Source of the DNA: HXMU1420-13 sp965601825
Lineage (GTDB): Bacteria > Bacteroidota > Rhodothermia > Balneolales > Balneolaceae
Reading direction: 5' to 3'
Assembly (NCBI GenBank): GCA_965601825.1
Contig: OZ271839.1
Span: 2,542,001-2,606,000 of the forward strand
DNA length: 64,000 bases
Shown here in pieces: positions 17,570-27,361 of the stretch. Every line of letters begins with the position of its first letter. The first letter of the stretch is position 1. Below the pieces are notes generated by a model, which saw nothing but the letters and a program-made list of their open reading frames with translations, ran no database searches and was not told the DNA's origin. Both the position numbers and the translations under genes were made by a program.

Positions 17570-18504
17570 GAGTATTATTAAGCTTATTATTGAGTTTATC
17601 CGTAGTTGTATTAGTTAATGCACAATCCAGCGGTCTTCAACTTCTTGAGGTCGGACCTACTGCATTAGAACTTTCAGTTTCAGAAGCAGCCGTAGCAACG
17701 CCAAATGGATCAGCTTCCCTGTTTACAAATCCGGCACTTTTAGCATTTGAAGAACGACCTAGCATAAGTCTCGGATATACTAACTGGATTGCTGACACTA
17801 ATAATCTCTTTGGTGGTATCAACTTATCAAATGGAACTAGAGCATTTGCTTTTTCTTTCTACACTTCGGGTATTTCTGGATTCGAACAGCGAAATAATCC
17901 CGGGGAATCAAATGGAGAATTCTCCATTCAATATGTTTCCATATCAGTAGCTTATGCCCGAAACTTTAAATGGTTTAATGCCGGAATTACCGCTCATTAT
18001 TTAAATGAAGAAGTATATCCATTTCGAGCAAATGGATATGCAATTAATGTTGGTCTTGCCTCCGAGCTATTTGATGACAAACTCAGAGTTGGAGCTTCTC
18101 TTTTAAATATTGGTGAAATGGAAAAACTAGATCAGGTTGCAACAGATTTACCAAGTAGCTTTAATTTAGGTTTATCTGTGGATGTATTGGAATTTGTACA
18201 TGGGAAAAGTCCAGACTTACCTATTTTAGCTTCCGTTATGTTAGACTTTGTTCAACCTATTGAAGAAATCGAAACAGACAATCAAGACTTTAATCCTTCA
18301 GATTCATACTTCAATATTGGTATGAATTTACTCGTTTCGAATGTAGTTGAGATCAGAGCTGGTTATAAAACTCAAGACAATTCACGTCCTACTTCTTTCG
18401 GACTTGGTTTTATTGCTGAAAAAGTGAAATTCAGCTACGCATTTATTCCTTTTAATACAGGTTTTGGAACAGTACATTCCATCGGACTTCAATACCAATT
18501 GTAG
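17566..18504 (+). CDS. Second PorV/PorQ-like outer-membrane barrel
   Basis: This 312-residue protein is paralogous in plan to its neighbour: a cleavable leader ending near VNAQ, a short conserved entry with VGPTALELSVSEAAVA and SLFTNPALLAF, then repeated amphipathic strands ending SIGLQYQL. The family includes PorQ and PorV, which act at the outer membrane in type IX secretion. It overlaps the previous gene by ATGA, so both barrels and the propeller protein are probably made together. Confidence 0.75.
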   Translation: MRVLLSLLLSLSVVVLVNAQSSGLQLLEVGPTALELSVSEAAVATPNGSASLFTNPALLAFEERPSISLGYTNWIADTNNLFGGINLSNGTRAFAFSFYTSGISGFEQRNNPGESNGEFSIQYVSISVAYARNFKWFNAGITAHYLNEEVYPFRANGYAINVGLASELFDDKLRVGASLLNIGEMEKLDQVATDLPSSFNLGLSVDVLEFVHGKSPDLPILASVMLDFVQPIEEIETDNQDFNPSDSYFNIGMNLLVSNVVEIRAGYKTQDNSRPTSFGLGFIAEKVKFSYAFIPFNTGFGTVHSIGLQYQL

Positions 18505-18518
18505 GTACGATAATCTGA

Positions 18519-19532
18519 ATGACAGATCATTCACTTCATGCTATTTATTCGCGGGTACTATCATCCTATAAAGATGTATACGTTGTACCAAAAATCAGAT
18601 TTGCTTTTCCTGCAACAGATTACTTGTACCTTTTGTATTCATCATTTTTAATGAAAGAATCTTTAATACGAATTCACAGTATTTCCGCAATTGGTCATTT
18701 TCGATTTTTAGTCGCCCAGTTACTCGGCAAAAAACCAATCCTTCATTATCACTGGTTAGAGTTTCAGGATCTTAAATCATTGATTGGGATAATCTATAAA
18801 CTAAAGATGATTTTCTTCTATAAGTTACTTGGCGGAAAACTGATTTGGACCATACATAACATAATTCCACATGATAAAAAATGGCTTGGATTACATCAGA
18901 AAATGCATATTTGGATGGCTGATAAAGCCGATGCAATTTTGGTACATAGCAAAACGATAATCCCTGAAGTTATAGACTATTATTCAGCCAAATCAGATAA
19001 AATTTATGTGGTCAAGCATCCTGAATTTCCAGCCACTATTATTGATAGAGAAAATGCTATTGAACATCTAAATTCGAAGTATGGTACAAACCTAAGTTCT
19101 AATGATCTAATAATTGGTTCATTTGGCGCAATTAGTTCTTACAAAGGTCTACATGAATTAGTAGAGTTGTTAGATCAGATGGATTTTAAAGGTAAATACC
19201 TGCTTTTCGGATATGTAAAAAAAGGTCAGGTGAAGCTCCATAAATCCTTATCTGATTTTGCGCAAAAACATGATTGGTTTATCTACCGACCAACTTTCAT
19301 TTCTGAGGAAGATATTCCTTACCTAATGAGTGCATTTGATTATGCAGTATTCAATTTTTCTGAAATAAGCACATCCGGCGGTGTTGAAATGGCTTTATCA
19401 TATAAAAGAAAGATTATTGCACCGGCAAAAGGAACATTAATCGACTTTATTGATGACAACCAAGTTCAATTATTTCATTCTCTGAATAAACTCCAATCTA
19501 TCTTAAAATCAATCGACAAGAATTTTGGCTAA
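18519..19532 (+). CDS. Glycosyltransferase (GT-B fold, GT4-like)
   Basis: The 337-residue cytoplasmic/peripheral protein contains an LHYHWLEF segment, a WTIHNIIPHDK motif common to GT-B mannosyl/glucosyltransferases, and a C-terminal nucleotide-sugar region with GSFGAISSYKGL and STSGGVEMALSYKRKIIA. The donor and acceptor cannot be told from sequence. It starts 14 bp after the second barrel and leads into a flippase, indicating assembly of a repeat-unit glycan on the inner membrane. Confidence 0.8.
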   Translation: MTDHSLHAIYSRVLSSYKDVYVVPKIRFAFPATDYLYLLYSSFLMKESLIRIHSISAIGHFRFLVAQLLGKKPILHYHWLEFQDLKSLIGIIYKLKMIFFYKLLGGKLIWTIHNIIPHDKKWLGLHQKMHIWMADKADAILVHSKTIIPEVIDYYSAKSDKIYVVKHPEFPATIIDRENAIEHLNSKYGTNLSSNDLIIGSFGAISSYKGLHELVELLDQMDFKGKYLLFGYVKKGQVKLHKSLSDFAQKHDWFIYRPTFISEEDIPYLMSAFDYAVFNFSEISTSGGVEMALSYKRKIIAPAKGTLIDFIDDNQVQLFHSLNKLQSILKSIDKNFG

Positions 19533-20925
19533 TCTCACTACAAAAATAACACATATCATCAGTGGTGATGTTGTTAGTAAAGGTTTTGCCTTCCTTGCTA
19601 CTATATACTTAACAAGAGTGCTGGGGACAGAAGGTTTTGGTATGATTACTATCGCTTTGTCTTACCTAGGATATGCAGTTTTCTTTAGTGATTTCGGATT
19701 GGGGACAATTGGTAGTCGTGAAGTAGCTAAATCAAAAGGGAAAAGAATCTTCTCTCCTTTTGAAATATTATTGGCTCGAATTTCAATGGCTTCAATCGTA
19801 TTTATACTTTTTTGGTTCTTATTACCTAGTTTCATTTCTGATGCACTTCAGCTACGAATTACAAAAAGCTTTTTATTTGCCGTTTTCGCTCATGGATTCC
19901 TATTAGAGTGGTATTTCACAGGTATACAGAAATACTCAATAAGTGCTATTTCGAAATCTATCACTACCGGTATTTATACTTTTGGTGCATTTTTGTTGGT
20001 AAAAACTATAGGTGATATACAGCATTTACCTTTGATATTTATTGCCGGTTTCTTCATACCAATCATAATGTTATTGATTCTAGCAATTCGAGATAATGCT
20101 TTTGATTTTAGTGTCAGAGCAACTGTTTTCCCAAAATTGATTAAAGCCTCTTCATCTGTTGGTTCAGGTTTATTATTTGCTCAAATCATTCAATTATTGC
20201 CGCCTATTGTTATTGGATTATTCTTATCAACTGCCGATGCCGGTTTATATGGAGCAGCCATTCGATTAATAATTATTGGCATGCTTATAGACAGACTTTT
20301 TGTTCAATTACTAATCCCAAATCTTGCGAAACAATGGAGTGAGGACAAAGAGCGAGCCAAGATAAATATTGAACATACATCAAGAGTATTACTTTCTGTA
20401 GGCGCATTAGTATCAGTTTTTATTGCTTCTGGTGCGGAGGACTTTTCAATTTGGCTTTTTGGATCTGAGTTTGCAGAGGCTGCAACAATCGCTGTTGCAC
20501 TAAGTCTTTTCTTATTTTTCACATTCCAAAATAGCCTGTTTTCTCATGGGCTGGTTTCCATAGGAAAGGATACACAATTCTTTAAAGCAACAGCATTTGG
20601 GGGTACTTTTTCGATCCTGCTAATAATTGGTGCCTCTTATTACTTCAATTCAATAATAGTAGGATTAGCCATTGCTACGGGTGAATTTGTAATTGGCGCG
20701 ATGTGCTACTTTTGGTTCAAACAGAGCCTGTCATTTAACTATATATCGCCTTTAATTAGGACCCTAATTGCAGGTCTTATAACATACTTTTCAGTTTCCT
20801 TAATTGAGATTTCTCCGGTATATCAGGCTTTTTTGTCAGCGATAATTCTTTTAGGATTATTATTAGCCGCCAGAGTTCTGAGATTTAGTGACATTAATTG
20901 GACAAAAGCAGTTCTCATAAAATGA
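19525..20925 (+). CDS. Oligosaccharide flippase (Wzx/MOP superfamily)
   Basis: This 466-residue polytopic protein has about 12-14 hydrophobic helices. The N-terminal GDVVSKGFAFLATIYLTRVLGTEGFG motif region is typical of Wzx-type exporters that move undecaprenyl-linked oligosaccharides across the inner membrane. The start is TTG at 19525, inside the end of the upstream glycosyltransferase gene (8-bp overlap). Its stop overlaps the ATG of the next gene (ATGA). Confidence 0.88.
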   Translation: MANLTTKITHIISGDVVSKGFAFLATIYLTRVLGTEGFGMITIALSYLGYAVFFSDFGLGTIGSREVAKSKGKRIFSPFEILLARISMASIVFILFWFLLPSFISDALQLRITKSFLFAVFAHGFLLEWYFTGIQKYSISAISKSITTGIYTFGAFLLVKTIGDIQHLPLIFIAGFFIPIIMLLILAIRDNAFDFSVRATVFPKLIKASSSVGSGLLFAQIIQLLPPIVIGLFLSTADAGLYGAAIRLIIIGMLIDRLFVQLLIPNLAKQWSEDKERAKINIEHTSRVLLSVGALVSVFIASGAEDFSIWLFGSEFAEAATIAVALSLFLFFTFQNSLFSHGLVSIGKDTQFFKATAFGGTFSILLIIGASYYFNSIIVGLAIATGEFVIGAMCYFWFKQSLSFNYISPLIRTLIAGLITYFSVSLIEISPVYQAFLSAIILLGLLLAARVLRFSDINWTKAVLIK

Positions 20926-22391
20926 TTCGATTGATCGTTGGAATATCAGAATTAACTCCAGGTTGGCAAAGTATTTTCCAACAACTTGGTATTGAAGTAG
21001 AACCAATAGATTTCTCGAAATCATTAGAGAATAGCTACTCTTCTTTAATCATCAATTCTGAGCACGCTGAAGAGGATTTAGCAAAGATTTATCGCTTTTT
21101 AAATAAAACAGGTGGTGGATGCATTTTCACAAAACCTGTTAAACACACTTTTTCAAGAGAAAGAACAGCATCAAATCATAGAATTGAATTTCCTGACGAA
21201 TATGAAAGCAGTGTTAAATCATTCTATTTGGGAAGTGGGTTAGTCTTCACAATGGATGCTAATCCTGATGAAGAATGGTCATCTAATAATTACAAAAGAA
21301 AACGATTCCCTTTTAAAAAAGACTATCACCCGGATGAACTAGTCTCTAAAATAAATAGACATGCATTGTCACATACTCTTTTAATTCAGTTAAAAGAGCT
21401 TCATTATCACCGGAAATTACCTTTTATCTATAAATGGCATTCACCAACTAAGAATCCTTTTTTTGCATTTCGGGTTGATACTGATTTCGGTAACAAGAAA
21501 TCTATTTCCAGTTTATATAATCTGGCACAGGAGTTTAATATTAGAATGACCTGGTTTTTACATGTTCAGGCACATGAAGAATGGCTTGATTATTTCCAAT
21601 CATTCAAAAATCAGGAAATTGCCTTACATGGATATGAACATGGTACTTCGAATAGCTATGAGCATATAATCAACAATATCGAAAGAGGTAAACAGAAAAT
21701 GATTGATGCTGGATTAGCACCAAATGGATTCTGTGTGCCCTACTCTATATGGACCGATACTCTAGGAGATGTACTAACGACTTTTGATTTTGACTACAGT
21801 TCTGAATTTACATTGGGCTATGATACTGATCCTTTTTACCCGGTTCATCAAAGTGAACTTCATCAGACTTTACAAATTCCGATCCATCCTATCTGTACCG
21901 GTAGTTTAAATAGGAAAAAAGCTTCTCCAGATGAAATGATAGAATATTTCGAGAAAGTTATAGCTCAAAAAATGAGTCAAAATGAAAATGTGATATTCTA
22001 TCATCATCCAATGCAAATTGGAATTGAAGTATGGGAGGTGATTTTTAAAAAAGTTAAGGCTGAAGGGCTTCAATCATTAACCTTTTCTGAAATAGCTGAA
22101 TTCTGGAAAAACCGTGTTTATGCAAATATTGAAGCATCTTATGATCCAGATGCTTTGACTTTATATTGTAATAGTGATTCACCTGAACTATTACTAAATG
22201 TTTCACTGAATTCGAATGAATATTATCTAATTGAAGCAAGCCAAATCAATAAACCACTTACCTCATTTGAAGTGCAAGAAACTACAACAGTAAGAAAGCA
22301 GTCAGACTACGAGAAGAAAGAATTAAGCGCTAACAAATTCCAATTATTGAAAACATCTATATTAGATTGGAAAAACAGAAGGAATTTATGA
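20922..22391 (+). CDS. Polysaccharide deacetylase-family protein
   Basis: The start at 20922 gives an ATGA overlap with the flippase; a longer reading to 20898 would add eight residues inside it. The 489-residue protein has an N-terminal region of about 190 residues without a recognised fold. A NodB-like core follows, with motif 1 FRVDTDFG (metal-binding Asp pair) and motif 2 HGYEH (two metal-binding His), then FYHHPMQ near the end of the core. It probably N- or O-deacetylates a sugar of the glycan made by the flanking genes. The ending of about 90 residues is unassigned. Confidence 0.8.
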   Translation: MIRLIVGISELTPGWQSIFQQLGIEVEPIDFSKSLENSYSSLIINSEHAEEDLAKIYRFLNKTGGGCIFTKPVKHTFSRERTASNHRIEFPDEYESSVKSFYLGSGLVFTMDANPDEEWSSNNYKRKRFPFKKDYHPDELVSKINRHALSHTLLIQLKELHYHRKLPFIYKWHSPTKNPFFAFRVDTDFGNKKSISSLYNLAQEFNIRMTWFLHVQAHEEWLDYFQSFKNQEIALHGYEHGTSNSYEHIINNIERGKQKMIDAGLAPNGFCVPYSIWTDTLGDVLTTFDFDYSSEFTLGYDTDPFYPVHQSELHQTLQIPIHPICTGSLNRKKASPDEMIEYFEKVIAQKMSQNENVIFYHHPMQIGIEVWEVIFKKVKAEGLQSLTFSEIAEFWKNRVYANIEASYDPDALTLYCNSDSPELLLNVSLNSNEYYLIEASQINKPLTSFEVQETTTVRKQSDYEKKELSANKFQLLKTSILDWKNRRNL

Positions 22392-23410
22392 AAGTTGGCA
22401 TCGCTGCCCCTCTTAGTTTAGCCGCTGTAAATGGTGGTGTACGAACACAAGTAAATCAGACTTTCAAGCATCTTAAAGCTTTGGGTGTTGATGTTGAGTT
22501 TATTCATTTTGATCAATCCCATTTCGATTACGACATTGTTCATGTATTTGTAGCAAGCCCTGAAACTGTTGGAATTGCAAGACAAACAATTGAAAATGAA
22601 ATTCAATTAGTTGTATCCCCTGTTTTCTATTCAAATAGATCTGCATCTACAATAAATGCTAGCTTGAAAGTTGAGAAATCCTTAGCAGGACTTGGTTCCG
22701 GTTTCCGATCTGAATTTGGGATAAAATCTGAAATCTGCAATTGGGCTGATCTTATTCTGCCGAATACTAAAGCAGAGTTAGAATTAGTAAGAGACGGTCT
22801 AAAGGTAAATGATGATAAGATTCAAGTGATACCAAACGGTGTTGAATCAAGATTTGAAAAAGCAACTCCTGATCTTTTTAAACAAACATATGGAGTTGAT
22901 AATTTTATACTGTTTGTTGGTCAGGCTGGTGCACCAAGAAAAAATGTAATCCAATTGCTTAAAGCTTCTAAACAAATTGATGAACAGTTTGTGATAATTG
23001 GGAGTTTTTATTACAACGAATACAGCAAAGAATGCCTTGATCTTGCTAAATCTTCATCGAATGTACTTTTGATTGAATCCTTAGATCATAATGATCCTCT
23101 ACTTGAAAGTGCGCATGCTGCAAGTAAACTATTCTGCTTACCTTCTAAATATGAAACTCCGGGGATTGCTGCTTTGGAAGCAGCATTAACAGGTTCAAAA
23201 ATTGTGATTACAAAGAATGGTGGTACAAAAGAATACTTTGAGGATAACGCAATCTATATTGATCCTGATTCATTACAAGAAATAGTAAAAGCTTTAAAAG
23301 CTGGGTTTAATGATGAATCCGATAATAGCTTAAAAAAACAAATCAGTGATAAGTACACATGGGAAAAAGTTACTGAGAAGACACTAGACGCTTACAATTC
23401 AATCAGCTAA
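22388..23410 (+). CDS. Glycosyltransferase family 4 protein
   Basis: A 340-residue GT-B enzyme with GGVRTQV near the N-terminus (donor/acceptor loop), VIPNGVESRF in the linker, and the C-terminal E-x7-E type motif SKYETPGIAALEAAL followed by GGTKEYF. The ATG at 22388 overlaps the preceding stop (ATGA), which decides the start over an earlier in-frame ATG. It is the last gene of the plus-strand glycan operon and converges with pssA, overlapping it by 8 bp tail to tail. Confidence 0.87.
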   Translation: MKVGIAAPLSLAAVNGGVRTQVNQTFKHLKALGVDVEFIHFDQSHFDYDIVHVFVASPETVGIARQTIENEIQLVVSPVFYSNRSASTINASLKVEKSLAGLGSGFRSEFGIKSEICNWADLILPNTKAELELVRDGLKVNDDKIQVIPNGVESRFEKATPDLFKQTYGVDNFILFVGQAGAPRKNVIQLLKASKQIDEQFVIIGSFYYNEYSKECLDLAKSSSNVLLIESLDHNDPLLESAHAASKLFCLPSKYETPGIAALEAALTGSKIVITKNGGTKEYFEDNAIYIDPDSLQEIVKALKAGFNDESDNSLKKQISDKYTWEKVTEKTLDAYNSIS

Positions 23411-24230
23411 AGTTCTCATATACTTCTTCTTCATCTCCATAGTCATCACTAAAAAAGCGAATTGCGCTTTGAATCATCGCCTTTGAAATGTAGATGAGTA
23501 TTACAGCCATTAACCCGTAATCAGGCTTAATGATTATCAATAGCAAGTAGAAGAAAAATAGAGCAAAGGTCCATTTTCTATCTCTTATAGATTCTCTATC
23601 AAATCGTGGTATTTTTTCAAATTCAATGGAGCTAACCATTAAAAATGATACAAGCACAACCATTGGTACTAATACGCTATTAACCCCATTATTGAAGAAA
23701 TCAAAAATGTGAAGATCATCTTTAAATACCAGATAGAATGCAATTATTATAATCGCTACCGATGGTATTGGTAGTCCCGAAAATACATCTGATTTTGGTT
23801 CAAGCCTTGCATGTACGTTGAATCGGGCTAGTCTTACAGCACCGCAAAGTGGAGGAACTGCACTCACGAGTATTCCAAGCATATTCAGCTCGGACAAAGA
23901 GAAATTGTAAATCAAGAAACCTGGAGCGACGCCAAAAGAAACCATATCGCTTAATGAATCTAGTTCGATTCCAAATTCAGAATGAGCATTTGCTAATCGA
24001 GCCATCATTCCATCAAACACATCAAACATTCCTGCAGCCAGTATTAACCAGGCACCACGGGTTAAATCACCTTCTGCAATAGATATAATGGCTAGAAAAC
24101 CCGCAAACAGATTCATCAAAGTAAAGAAACTAGGAACGGCAATACGTGGATTTACAGGTGGTTTACTCGCTCTAAGAGTCTCCCTCCTTTTCTTAAAATT
24201 CTGATACTGTTTTTGAATGGGATATTTCAT
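23403..24230 (-). CDS. pssA: CDP-diacylglycerol-serine O-phosphatidyltransferase
   Basis: This integral membrane enzyme makes phosphatidylserine. The CDP-alcohol phosphotransferase signature DG-x2-AR-x8-G-x3-D-x3-D is intact (DGMMAR, then G, D, D spaced as required). About eight hydrophobic helices fill the 275-residue protein. It follows psd by one base, so PS synthase and PS decarboxylase, the two steps to phosphatidylethanolamine, are encoded together. Confidence 0.94.
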   Translation of the reverse strand: MKYPIQKQYQNFKKRRETLRASKPPVNPRIAVPSFFTLMNLFAGFLAIISIAEGDLTRGAWLILAAGMFDVFDGMMARLANAHSEFGIELDSLSDMVSFGVAPGFLIYNFSLSELNMLGILVSAVPPLCGAVRLARFNVHARLEPKSDVFSGLPIPSVAIIIIAFYLVFKDDLHIFDFFNNGVNSVLVPMVVLVSFLMVSSIEFEKIPRFDRESIRDRKWTFALFFFYLLLIIIKPDYGLMAVILIYISKAMIQSAIRFFSDDYGDEEEVYENFS

Positions 24231-24231
24231 G

Positions 24232-24882
24232 TCATTTTATTTCACCCAAAATGGACTGACCGGCCCAAGTGCGATCGCCTTCTTTTACATGAATGTCTAC
24301 ATTTTTTGGGACAATCACATCCATTCTGCTGCCAAATTTCATCATTCCGAATCGATCGCCGACACTTAAAACGTCTCCCTCTTTGATTCTATAAACTATT
24401 CTACGAGCAAGAAATCCTGTTATTTGCTTAAAAAATAACTTGGAACCGCTGGGATGGAGAACACCAAAATCAGCACGCTCATTTTCCTCTGATGCATTTT
24501 CATCCCATGCCATTAAATACTTGCCTGGGTGATATTTTAGATATTCTAGTTTACCGGAAATTGGATTTCTATTCACATGAACATTAAGTGGTGATAAAAA
24601 AATACTTATTTGGGTTGCCGGGCTATTAAGATAAACATCTTCATTGATTTCTTTAATCAATACAACTTTACCATCAGCTGGTGAAATTATGAGATTCTCT
24701 CCTTCAGGTGGGGTTCTTTCAGGATCTCTAAAGAAGTAAATCACGATTCCCCATAGCACTAAAAATGTGCCCATGATTAAATACGCAATCCAATGATTGA
24801 TAAAAGAAATAGATATATAAAAAACGATGGCCGTGACAATCGTTGCCAGGGCCATTGTAGGATAACCGTCTTTTGCGAACAT
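24232..24882 (-). CDS. psd: Phosphatidylserine decarboxylase (short, soluble-tail type)
   Basis: Psd decarboxylates phosphatidylserine to phosphatidylethanolamine. The 216-residue length fits the short archaeal/Bacteroidota class. An N-terminal double hydrophobic hairpin anchors it. The pyruvoyl-forming site is the Gly-Ser in KFGSRMDV, where self-cleavage creates the catalytic pyruvoyl group; ISPADGKVV, a conserved catalytic segment, is also present. It abuts rseP with no gap. Confidence 0.93.
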   Translation of the reverse strand: MFAKDGYPTMALATIVTAIVFYISISFINHWIAYLIMGTFLVLWGIVIYFFRDPERTPPEGENLIISPADGKVVLIKEINEDVYLNSPATQISIFLSPLNVHVNRNPISGKLEYLKYHPGKYLMAWDENASEENERADFGVLHPSGSKLFFKQITGFLARRIVYRIKEGDVLSVGDRFGMMKFGSRMDVIVPKNVDIHVKEGDRTWAGQSILGEIK

Positions 24883-26208
24883 TTAGAAATACTTAAGTAC
24901 GTCGTTGAAAATCACAAATACCATCAAAGTTAATAACAATACAAACCCAATATTCTGAGCTACAATTTTTACTTTTTCCGATGGTTCTCTACGAGCAATT
25001 CCTTCGTAAATCAAAAACATTAAATGACCACCATCTAAAGCAGGAATTGGAAGTATATTCATAATTGCGAGAGTTATACTTAGTAAAGCTGTAATCGTCC
25101 AAAAGCCATCCCAGCCTGATTGCTCAGTAGCTTGTTTAGTAATATTTGCAATGGCTATAGGTCCACCTAAATTTTGACGAACTGAGATATCACCAGAAAT
25201 CATTCGAGCGAACCCACCAATTATACCTGTTGTTTGTTCTATCGTTTGATCCCAGCCATCACCAATAGAAGCAATAAATCCTAATTCAACTCTTTCTCCA
25301 CCTGCCATAGCCAAATTAGGTGATGCAATACCAATAGCCTGGTTTTCAGGCATGATTTCAGCAGTGAAGATAGAATCATCACGCTGAATTGTGAAGTTAA
25401 TAGGAGCATCTGCTGCGCGAATAATTTCTGTCAATTGGATCCAGTATTTGATTTCAACACTATCCGCAGTTAAGAATGTGTCACCAGCTTCTAATCCCGC
25501 ATCATATGCAGGCGTGCCTAAAGATACACTCGATATTGTACTAGGAAAGGCAAATATTGGATTGATAAAGTCTCTAGTTTGAAGGCTGTCTAAATAATTT
25601 GGTGTTACTCGTATGTCGATTTCCTGCCCATTTCTCATTACCTGATAAGTCAGGTTTGCTGAGGTAATCACAGAAGGTGCAACAAGATCTTCGAAAGCAG
25701 AAACAGCTTCGCCATTTACACCAACAATTTGATCATCTGTTCTAAATCCAATTTCATACATCAGACTTGTTTCCGGGATATACATTCCCTGTACATTTTC
25801 TAGCGGCAGAGTCAATTTACCACTGGTCATAGTCATTCCAGTGAAAATAAAGAACGCTAGAATCATGTTGAAAATGACACCGGCAGTTATCACAATCATA
25901 CGTTGCCAAACAGGTTTACTACGGTATTCCCATGGTTCAGGTTCTTTATTCAAAAACTCAGTATCCATGCTTTCATCAACCATTCCTGAAATTTTCACAT
26001 ATCCGCCAAGTGGTGTTGCACCAATGCAATAATCGGTTTCTTTGTACTGGAAACCCCAAATTCTAGGTGGAAAACCAACAGAAAAGCGTTCTACACGCAT
26101 ACCAAAAGCTTTAGCAGCTAAAAAGTGACCTAACTCGTGAATAAACACGAGAATCATAAGCGCACCTATGAAAATACCGATGGTTTGAAGTATCTCTAAA
26201 AATTCCAT
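24883..26208 (-). CDS. rseP: RIP metalloprotease (site-2 protease)
   Basis: This intramembrane zinc protease releases anti-sigma factors or clears signal peptides. The HExxH site is in FIHELGHFLAAKAFG (H24, E25, H28) in the first helix, and the third ligand is in NILPIPALDGGH. Two periplasmic PDZ-type regions occupy the middle of the 441-residue protein. It lies 4 bp after dxr, an arrangement (dxr-rseP) widespread in bacteria. Confidence 0.95.
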   Translation of the reverse strand: MEFLEILQTIGIFIGALMILVFIHELGHFLAAKAFGMRVERFSVGFPPRIWGFQYKETDYCIGATPLGGYVKISGMVDESMDTEFLNKEPEPWEYRSKPVWQRMIVITAGVIFNMILAFFIFTGMTMTSGKLTLPLENVQGMYIPETSLMYEIGFRTDDQIVGVNGEAVSAFEDLVAPSVITSANLTYQVMRNGQEIDIRVTPNYLDSLQTRDFINPIFAFPSTISSVSLGTPAYDAGLEAGDTFLTADSVEIKYWIQLTEIIRAADAPINFTIQRDDSIFTAEIMPENQAIGIASPNLAMAGGERVELGFIASIGDGWDQTIEQTTGIIGGFARMISGDISVRQNLGGPIAIANITKQATEQSGWDGFWTITALLSITLAIMNILPIPALDGGHLMFLIYEGIARREPSEKVKIVAQNIGFVLLLTLMVFVIFNDVLKYF

Positions 26209-26212
26209 GTAA

Positions 26213-27361
26213 TCAATTAATGAGGGAGGCGAATTCCCTTGTTTCTTTATCTATTATGAGCAGATTATCTAGACTAATCTCTGTGCTGTCTGTTAATTTC
26301 TCTAAACTCTTTTGTACAATTTTTGGTATTGAAATATAATCAATTTCTTTGTTCAAAAAGCGCTGCACTGCTACCTCATTTGCAGCATTTAATATAGCTG
26401 GTGCTAAATCTTCGCTATCTATCACATCCATCGCAAGTTTTACACATGGAAACTTCTCGAAATCGACCGGATAGAAGTTTAAATCTTGAGTTACAGACCA
26501 ATCCATTCTTGGTGTTTCTAATGGTAATCTATCAGGATAAGTTAAGGCATATATGATCGGAACTTTCATATCTGGTGGACCAAGCTGCGCCTTACTACTT
26601 CCATCAACAAAAGTTACTATGGAGTGTATAATACTTTGTGGATGAATAACAGGTTCAATCTTATCAACTCCAAGACTAAACAACCAATGGGCTTCAATAA
26701 TTTCTAAACCTTTATTCATCATTGTTGATGAATCAATGGTTACCTTAGCTCCCATATCCCAATTTGGGTGGTTTAAAGCTTGTTCAACAGTAATTGATTG
26801 CATTTGATCAATCGAGTAATTTCGAAAAGGTCCGCCACTGGCAGTAATTATAATTTTCTCAATATTTTCACTTTTCTCACCTACAATGCATTGCAGCATT
26901 GCTGAATGTTCTGAATCTATTGGGATTAATGCAGCGTTAGAATTGTCAGTAAATGCTGTAATAATCTTTCCACCTACTACTAAAGACTCTTTATTTGCTA
27001 AAGCAACTTTTTTTCCAGCCTTTAAAGCACAATAGGTAGGTTGAAATCCGGCAAATCCAACAAGGCTGTTCAAAACAATATCAATTTCATCAATCATAAC
27101 TAGTTCATTCAAAATCGATGTACCAGAATGGATTGATGTAGATGATCGCGATGCTGATTTTAACTCATCGAACTTTTCATCATTGCAGATAACTGCATGA
27201 ACTGGATTAAATTCTCTTACCTGTGATGCTAGAGTTTCAACATTCGAATTTGCGGAGAGTAGAATTACATCAAATTTATCAGGATGCTGGCGTATGATCT
27301 CAAGTGTTTGAGTACCAATAGATCCTGTCGATCCCAGAATTGCAATTCGCTTTTTTTCCAA
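26213..27361 (-). CDS. dxr: 1-deoxy-D-xylulose 5-phosphate reductoisomerase
   Basis: Dxr commits carbon to the MEP isoprenoid pathway, reducing DXP to MEP with NADPH. The NADPH-binding ILGSTGSIGTQTL motif starts at about residue 8. The catalytic segments are ALANKESLVVGG, PIDSEHSAM and the ASGGPFR loop; TMMNKGLE is also intact. Length is 382 residues, normal for the family. It is first in the dxr-rseP-psd-pssA operon, downstream of the duplicated non-coding element. Confidence 0.97.
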   Translation of the reverse strand: MEKKRIAILGSTGSIGTQTLEIIRQHPDKFDVILLSANSNVETLASQVREFNPVHAVICNDEKFDELKSASRSSTSIHSGTSILNELVMIDEIDIVLNSLVGFAGFQPTYCALKAGKKVALANKESLVVGGKIITAFTDNSNAALIPIDSEHSAMLQCIVGEKSENIEKIIITASGGPFRNYSIDQMQSITVEQALNHPNWDMGAKVTIDSSTMMNKGLEIIEAHWLFSLGVDKIEPVIHPQSIIHSIVTFVDGSSKAQLGPPDMKVPIIYALTYPDRLPLETPRMDWSVTQDLNFYPVDFEKFPCVKLAMDVIDSEDLAPAILNAANEVAVQRFLNKEIDYISIPKIVQKSLEKLTDSTEISLDNLLIIDKETREFASLIN

